Assembly (NCBI RefSeq): GCF_019175285.1
Contig: NC_056523.1
Coordinates: 204,689,000-204,752,999, forward strand
DNA from: Sceloporus undulatus
Taxonomy: Eukaryota > Chordata > Lepidosauria > Squamata > Phrynosomatidae
Direction: 5' to 3'
DNA length: 64,000 bases
Positions 57,050 to 64,000 of the stretch are shown here, piece after piece (position 1 is the first letter of the stretch; each line of letters begins with the position of its first letter). The translations under genes were made by a program, and so were the position numbers. Below the pieces are notes generated by a model. It did no database searches. It saw nothing but the letters and a program-made list of their open reading frames with translations, and had not been told where the DNA came from.

Positions 57050-57590
57050 TTCGTCTAGATCAAGGGAAGAAATAGTACCACTCTATTCTGCTCTGGTCAG
57101 CCCCACCTGGATTTTGTGTCCAGTCTCTGATACCCACGTTCAAATAGGATGTTGAGAAACTGGAGCGTGTCCAACGGAGGGCAACCAAAATGGTGAAGGG
57201 TCTGGAAACCATGTCCTATGGAGGAACGACTTAGGGAGCTATGGATGTTTAGTCTGGAGAAGAGAAGGTTAAGAGGCATATGATAGTCCTGTTTACAATA
57301 TTTGAAGGAATGTCATATTGAGGATGGAGCAGCTTGTTTTTCTGCTGCTCCAGAGAATAGGACCCAGAGCAATGGATGCAAACCAAGCGAAAAGATATTC
57401 CAGCTCAACATTAGGAGGAACCTACAATTCCTTGGAGAGTGATGCCGTCTCCTTCTTTGGAGTCCCTTTAAACAGAAGCTCTCTGAGCCATCTGTCAGGG
57501 ATGCTTTCATGGGATTTCCTGCATGGCATGGGCTTTGGACTGGATGGCCCTGTGGCTCTTCCCAGTTCTATAATTCTATTGACTCTTCTG
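57050..57590 (+). mobile_element. CR1 LINE 3' end, second copy
   Basis: Counterpart of 38340-38880, ending 'cccagttctataattctatt'. Confidence 0.82.
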
Positions 57591-58053
57591 ATTCTAGACA
57601 CTATACTGCTATTGCTCCTGTAGACTCGCATTGGCCTTTTTGTGTGCTGCATCACCCTCTTGGCTCACTTTCAACTTTGGTCTACTAGGACTCTAGATCC
57701 ATTTTGCATGGATCCCCCCCCATCCTATATCTATGAATTCCTGTCTTCCGGCCTAATTGCAGTACTTACATTTTCCCTGCTGAACTTCATGTTGTTAACT
57801 TTGGCTAGATTTTGTAGATTACATTTTATAATCTATTCAGGTCATTTGAATGTTGATCCTCTCTCTGGGGGTATTACCTACTCCTTCCAAATTTGATTCA
57901 TCTGCAAATTTCACAGGCATGTCCTCTATTCTTTCATCCAGTCACTGAAAATATATAGATATACACCCAATACTTATGAATTTGCATGCTTTTCGCTTTT
58001 GCTCAGTCAGGACTTCCAGAAACCCGAGGCTTATTCTTCAAAGCATGTGTGAA

Positions 58054-60269
58054 TGAAGATTATCGCACTGCGTTCTGAGAACGTTCTCATCACGTGATGA
58101 GACCGGGACGCCTTGGAGAAACGCACGTATGTGTTCCAATCGGGTTCTCAGAACGCTTAAATGTGTTCCAAATGTGTTCCCGGAGGGACAACATTTGATG
58201 TGTTCTGAATGTGTTCCCAGAGAGCTGACGTGATTGAAAACGTTCCAAGAGAAGTGTGTGCGGTATTCTTTCCGTTCTCAAATCCGTTCCCTCATTCATC
58301 CGTCCTCTGATTGGCTGAAAGAATGACAGGCAGGAGGAGGCAGGCAGGCGAGCGACTGCAGTGAGGGAAGGTGTGTGTGTGTGAGGGGGGAAAGAAGGAG
58401 GAGGGAAGGGAGGAAAAAGGGAGGAAAGGTGGGACAAGGAAGAGAAGAGGAACAGCGGAAAGGGGGAAAGGAGAGGACACGAGCAGAGGCAAGAGGGAGA
58501 GGGTCTGGCTGCTTCTCGGGGGTCTCTTAGTGTCATGTCCAGTGGGGCTCCTGTGCTGTCACATGCAGGAGGCAGGGATGCCCAGGACCTTCCTCCTCCT
58601 TCCCTCCCGGAGGGAACCCACAAAAGTCCTATGTTTGGAGCACCACAGAAAAGCAAGCAAACAACTCCCGAATTCCATAGCAAAGAGCCAGACAAGAGTT
58701 AAAGCGGGGAGGGAAGCTCACAACCTGAAGGCCAACATTACAGCACACACACAGGAGCAAAGGGTGTCAAGCTGCAAAAAAGGGGAAATGGGATGACAGC
58801 AGAGGACTCTTCTTTTCTAACCGGTTTAAAGAGCTTCTATGGTCTGCCGGGGCTCTGCCCTTGGCCCAGTCCCCTCCCTGGCAACTTGCTTTCCTTCGGC
58901 TTGAGGGACCTCCATGGAGCTCCTCCTTCCCTCAAGGAAGGGGGACCAGGGCAGCAGAGCAGAGGGAGAGGGTCTGGTGCTTCTGCGGGGGCCTCTGGTG
59001 TCATGTCCAGCGGGGCTCCTGTGCTGGCAGCCTGCAGGAGGCAGGGATGGCAGGGATGCCCCGACCTTCTCCTCCTTCCCTCCAGGGGGAAACCCACAAA
59101 AGCTCCTCTGTTTGGAGCAACACAGAAAAGCAAGCAAACAACTCCCGAATTCCATAGCAAAGCGCCAGCAAGAGTTAAGCGGGGGGGAAGCTCACAAACC
59201 TGAAGGCAACACATTACATGCACACACACAGAAGCAAAAGGGTGTCAAGTGGCCAAAAAGGGGAAATTGGTGAGCAGCAGGGACTCTTCTTTTTAACCGG
59301 TTTAAAGAGCTGCTTGGCTGCGGGGCTCTGCTCTTGGTCCAGTCCCGCTCCCTTTCCTCCGCTTGAAGAGACCTCCGTGGAGCTCCCTTAAAGCCAAGCT
59401 GCCAAGGAGGGGACTCTGCCCTTGGCCCATCAAGTTACGTGGTTTTATCCTATTTCTTTCAAAACATATGCCAGCATATGAAGCCCCAACGTTTATAGGG
59501 GCTTGCCTTCCTTCCTCCCAAAGGAATCTTCGGAGGGAAGACTTCTCAGTGAGGCTGAGAAGCACTCTCCCGGCCAGAGGGCTAGGCTTACTGAAATCCC
59601 CCACCCTCCCTTTCCCCATAGAAATCGCATCCAAAAAATGAGTTTAAAGGAGCAGAGGAGAGCCCTTTGGGTCTGCAGTCTGGGAGAGATTTTAAACTCC
59701 GTTTTTGGATTCTTTCCTCATGGGGAAAGAGGGGAGAGGAGAGAGGATGGCAGGACATCCCCATAGCCAAGCCCCCTGCTCCCCCAGATGGAGACCCATA
59801 GGGCTCAGTGCTCTTTAAGCTCCGTTTTTGGATTGATTCCTATGGGGAAAGGGAGAGAGGGAGAGGATGGCAGGACCACCCCATAGCCAAGCATCCTCTG
59901 CTCCCCCCAGATGAAAAGACCATAGGGCTCACTGCTCTGTTTAAAACTCCGTTTTTGGATTGATTCCTATGGAAGGGAGTGGTGATGGTTTCCGTAAGCC
60001 AAGCCTCCCTTTTCCCTCTTTCCTGGGGCGGCGCCTCTCCCGAGCCGTCCCAACCACTGAGTTGCGACATCCTCAGAGACAGACCCACAAAGTAATACAG
60101 CAAACCGTTCTGAGACGGTTTTCAAGAAAAGGAATCGCAGTGCGGTAAAACTGCCGTTCTGATCCCATTCTGATCACGTGTTTGATTTCTAATGCGGTAA
60201 TAATCCGTTCCAGGACGTTTCATCACGTGATGAGATGGAACGTTCTCAGACGCAGTGCGATAATCTCCC
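58054..60269. mobile_element. 2.2-kb terminal-inverted-repeat element, insertion absent from copy 1
   Basis: The left end carries AGATTATCGCACTGCG, then TTCTGAGAACGTTC and the perfect 18-bp palindrome TCTCATCACGTGATGAGA. The right end on the opposite strand carries the same AGATTATCGCACTGCG, TCTGAGAACGTTC and TCATCACGTGATGA. About 50 bp of TIR is shared. Short subterminal repeats (ATGTGTTCC and variants, five within 58130-58220) follow on the left. The interior is GC-rich. A unit of about 480 bp is duplicated (about 58500-58800, 58970-59290), and a unit of about 125 bp with 'ccgtttttggatt' occurs three times (59700-60000). ORFs up to 201 codons are low-complexity and not transposase-like, so the element is non-autonomous. 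In copy 1 the site (39350-39365) is uninterrupted. Confidence 0.85.
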
Positions 60270-60273
60270 AAAG

Positions 60274-60304
<31 letters not shown>

Positions 60305-60730
60305 TGTGTGCAGGTACACATTTACCACCACAGAGTGTGTGTGCGCGCGCATACACGCAATGTATTTGTTTTCTTTGAAAAAATAATGAGATATTTTCCA
60401 AAGTAGGTTCTGTCTGTGTGTGTCTGTGCATGTATATTTCTGTGTTCCAGTATGTCCACCAACATAACAATACTAACTTCCCAGCAAACATCTCAAACAC
60501 TGAAAAGGAACACTTTTCTTCCACAACTCAGTTGCTCCCAGAAACGACTTGTTTGCACTATTGCTGAGCATACATGAAGGCAGAAGGAAGGAGGCTGCTT
60601 CAGGAGTGAGCTGTACTTTGCCATGCTCCATGCCTTCTCTGGTCACTCATTTGTCCATTTGTCCAAAGTGGGAGTGCCTTTTCACTTTTGTTCAGTCTTT
60701 GTTTTGAAAAAAATTCTGACATTTATTCCA

Positions 60731-60776
<46 letters not shown>

Positions 60777-61049
60777 TGAAGCCAGTATATGTCCACTAAC
60801 AGAGCCATGGCCACTTTCCCCATTCAAAATCTCCCTATGGACAGCAATGGACTTTTCCCTCCATTGGCCCAAGGTTTCCAGGGACTCCTTTTCGTGCCAT
60901 TGTGATGCGTACGATGAAGGTGGAAGGATCCAGGCTGCCTCTGGCCAACTGCCAGCCTCCATGGACTTCTCTGGTCAGAAGTGGAGGAGGAGCAGCAGTT
61001 AGAGGCAAAGGGGCGCAAAGGAGGCTTAAGACCGCCTGTCCAAAGAGGA

Positions 61050-63240
61050 AAATAGAAACAGCTAGATGCTTCTGAAAGCTGGAGCTAAGTATTTCCTAAA
61101 GTTAACTGAGGGATTCTATACTGATCAGTTTCATAACTCTGACTATTGGCTGTTGCAACATTGGCTGTTATTAGGGTTAGGAGGCCAATGAACAGAAAAG
61201 ACCAAAAATCGAACAACGGATGGGATTTGGGTAAATTCAGTGCCTTATCCTAAGCAGAGTGGCATTTGGACTAGGTGCTTTGGTTTTTCCAAGTGTCTGT
61301 GTGATTTCTGCTGAGGTTGTATTATTTATCACAGTTGTATTAAGAAATCATTTAAGGCTTTAATTGCAGAAGGAAGGAAAGGAGTTAAATGGGTAGAGAC
61401 AATACTTTGGTGTTTTAAGTCCCCAAAGCGAAATTTGATTTTTGCTGTGGTTAGTTAATATTATCAGTTAGGATTAACAGTGGCTTAAGGCTTTAATTGT
61501 GGGAAAAGGAAGGAAGGAAGGAAGGAAGGAGGAAGGAAGGAAGGAAGGAAGGGTAAATGGATGGGGACAATACTTTGATTTTTGCTACTGGACGGATCGT
61601 TCTCTTCCATGCAAATAAGTGGACCAGCGTTTTCCATTAACAATCCAAGCCATCGTGGGCGAAGGCAACTGGACAGTGAGTGACCCCCCACACATCGCGC
61701 GTTTGGGCTTTGAATGCATTTGGGGACCTTGTTCTAATCTAGTGCCTTCCTTTGCAGAGATTTCAAAGCAATAATTGTGTGGAAATGTGTGACTTGAATG
61801 CTTGTTTTTGGTTAAAAATGCTCTTTGGAATGGTGGGCGGGGGCACTAATGTCCTTAGTCTCTGGTTCCACATGCCTCTTGGGTCAGATACAAACAGAAA
61901 GCAAACTTTTAAGGAAATAGCCAGCAAGTCCTTTGCATTTGATCCCTTCTTTACTTTGCATTGATCCCTGTGTGGCTTTCTTTACTACATTTCTTTTGTA
62001 CTGTTGTTGTTTGTGTGACGGGGGTCGGGGGGGTCTTGCTTTCCTGGTTTAGGAGAGTTGACCCTCAAAACAAGCCTTTTCTCCCATGATCATCAGAGAA
62101 GGTTTTTGGGTTAGTGGGAGGGACGGGGGGGCACTGGGGTCTAGAGGCTGCTTTTCCAGATCCTGGAAGAAGACAGTGGCCCCATACAGTCAGGCCAAAA
62201 GAAGCTGCTTCTGGTCACTTTGCAGGTATGCTGTTTAAATGACACATGTGTCCTAAGGGGCCGGAAGCCACACCAGCCACGTTACGATCTTATGGACTGG
62301 AGCATGGCTTTGGGCAGCTTCTGGACTCTTAGAACGCTTGCATCATTTCAACAGCATACCTCCAAAGTGACTCGAAGCAGCTTTTTTTGAATAGATCGAA
62401 AGGGATGCTTTTGTCTGTTGTGTGTATTTGTGTATGGGGGCGTCTCTCCTTTTCTGGCTTTCTAGCAGCTCCTATGAAGAATCCACACCACCCGTTTTCA
62501 GAAACTCCAGCCTGCATGATCAGGTAAGCCCTCCTTTCTGTTTTTTCAATAGCATAATACCAACAACATCTTTTAGGGAGAGATCCCTCACAAGAGAAAG
62601 CTCCATGTGTATTTTAAAGGCACTAAGGATGCTAGGAAGCAGGTCTCTGCAATGTCCCACAACAGTTTTCAGGTTGCAAAAAATGAATATGCTGAAACAA
62701 TTGAGGTTTTCTGAGAAATGTTCATTCTGTCCGTGTTTCCAGAGAAAACGCACACAAAACCATGAGATTTTTTCCCATTGTGTAAAGTGGTTTGTGTTTT
62801 CTGTGAGCCAGTATATCCACCCAATTTGGGCTAAATTCAATGCTCGTCCTTCTCAGATGAATCAATGGGACCTGTATCCGTGCTTTGGTTTACCAGCATC
62901 TGTTGTCTGTCTAGTTAGTATTATCTACTACAGTTGGATTAACAAGTGGTTTAAGGCTTTAATTACAGGAGGAAGGGAAGGAAGGAGAGGAAGGAAGGAA
63001 GGAAGGAAAGAAAAAGGTAAATGGCCGACAGATGATACTTTGGTTTTTCAAAAGAAATTTTGATTTCAGCTGGTTGGTTTTACCAAATGTCTGTTTCTTT
63101 CTGCTGTAGTTAATATTATCTACTACCGTTAGGATGAGCAAGAGGCTGAAGGCTTTAATTACAACAAGAAGAAGAAGAGACAAAAGAAAGGAAGGAAGGA
63201 AGGTAAATGTATGACGGACAATAATTTGCTTGATATTTAT
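61050..63240. repeat. Continuation of diverged tandem array
   Basis: Units homologous to 39800-40604 recur: 61320-61400, 61430-61552 with (GGAA)n, 62745-63020 ('ctgtgagccagtatatccac', 'aaggctttaattacaggagg', (GGAA)n) and 63075-63205. Between them (61560-62740) the sequence is less clearly repeated. A 213-codon plus-strand ORF (62422-63063) overlaps the repeat and is not considered a gene. Confidence 0.6.
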
Positions 63241-63504
63241 ATTTCTGCTGTTCTGGAAAGAGGGGAAGGCCCCTTATCTAGTAGAGCTTGGTGGCTTGCC
63301 CTTAAGTTATGGAGAAGTTTATAGTATTGAGGAGGGCTTAGATGCCTTAAACCTCTGGCAGAAGAGGCTTATGTTAGTTCCTGGTCCAAGTGTGTCACAA
63401 AGAAAGCTAATCTCTTGGCCGCTCCTCCTCTCTTCTTTCCCATCTGGGCTCAAATCTTGCTCCTAGTTCCTCATATTAAGGCGAAGGAGATGCTTGTGCG
63501 AACT
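63241..63504. other. No gene seen
   Basis: No recognised content. Confidence 0.45.
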
Positions 63505-63720
63505 GCGCTTGCGTTCTTATGTCTTCGTATTCCCTCTTTATTTTTTTTGATTTCATTTCTCTACCGCATTCTCACCGGAGGGACAAAAGGTGGCTCACAG
63601 CTAAAACATTGAAAATTGTTATAAAATTCAATCAATTACAAAGTCTATTAAATTATCACATAAAATATGCAGAACTTAAAAACAGACTAAAAACCCACCT
63701 GCCCCACCTTTGATGAGAGG
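63505..63720 (-). mobile_element. L2-type LINE 3' end
   Basis: On the minus strand the 3' end reads 'gtgagccacctt', 'gagaatgcggtagagaaatg' and 'aaatcaaaa'. Upstream 'gtctgtttttaa' and 'attgattgaatttta' correspond to the L2 3' UTR. Confidence 0.65.
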
Positions 63721-64000
63721 CAGCTGGCGCACAAGTTTAAGCTGTGCAAATGCACTCCTGACCATGCTAAGACCTGGGCATCCCGGCTCAGAGAGGAGTC
63801 CAGGCAGAAATGTGACATCTGAATGAATGGGCTCAATGGCACATAAGTTTACGTGTGCAAACAGCACTCCTTGCACTGCTGAGAAACTCTACCACAGCAA
63901 ACTCACAACCCAGGCTTTTTTGTGACCTTAATCCTGCAGTGTTGCAATCCCCCAAGAGTGAAGTCCTGTGTTCCTTGGCAGCCAGGTTATGGGTATCCTT
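63721..64000. other. No gene seen
   Basis: 'ggctcaatggcacataagtt' partly repeats 'ggcagctggcgcacaagttt' 120 bp earlier, suggesting an inexact duplication. Not identified. Confidence 0.4.

Larger units (their letters stand above)
51841..61552. repeat. Large duplicated block, copy 2, with 2.2-kb insert
   Basis: Same order and orientation as 33148-40604. After removal of the insert at 58054-60269 the two are nearly equal in length (about 7.46 and 7.49 kb). Differences are dominated by single-base gains and losses spread evenly over coding and noncoding parts, often at homopolymers. That pattern is more typical of uncorrected long reads than of evolution. Unlike copy 1, it continues without a gap into further array sequence. 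Confidence 0.93.

Noticed and set aside
58090-58695. 201-codon minus-strand ORF inside the 2.2-kb element
   Set aside because: Low-complexity Pro/Ser/Leu composition from GC-rich and GA-rich DNA, no transposase motif.
62422-63063. 213-codon plus-strand ORF
   Set aside because: No recognisable domain; its second half is the tandem-array unit and its end is the GGAA repeat.

Overview
The window looks like nuclear DNA of a squamate reptile, most likely a lizard. The basis is the repeat content: several copies of a tRNA-derived SINE matching the Sauria SINE, its partner LINE Bov-B on both strands, CR1 and L2-type 3' ends, and many short DNA transposons. The species is not determined. Gene density is very low. 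I found no rRNA, free-standing tRNA, CRISPR array or recognisable LTR/retroviral element.

Region by region: 1-25.6 kb is intergenic or intronic sequence dotted with short DNA transposons, SINEs and one Bov-B fragment. 25.85-26.30 kb is a GC/CpG-rich patch with a TATA box and a possible 15-codon first exon. 26.7-33.1 kb is repeat-poor. 33.15-40.60 kb is a block (Bov-B, CR1, a long hairpin, a GT/GGAA tandem array) that occurs again at 51.84-61.55 kb. Between the two blocks lies the only convincing protein-coding sequence, an uninterrupted tetraspanin (TSPAN3-like) reading frame on the minus strand at 43.5-44.2 kb. Three N gaps (25, 100 and 25 bases) punctuate this part. The second block carries scattered one-base differences and a 2.2-kb inserted element absent from the first. 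It therefore looks like an alternative haplotype or weakly corrected long-read fill rather than a true tandem duplication.

The main observations in Part 2 are four. (1) Six ~340-520-bp GC-rich elements are built from successive hairpins, share an 11-bp end ending in TACA, and in most cases are flanked by 3-bp target duplications. Their stems differ in sequence between copies but still pair. (2) Three hAT-like elements have 8-bp target duplications, two of them perfect. (3) A 2.2-kb terminal-inverted-repeat element with CACGTG palindromes has its empty site visible in the other block. (4) Two foldback elements carry hammerhead-ribozyme-like cores. These are mobile-DNA fossils, and no operon-like or multi-gene system is present.
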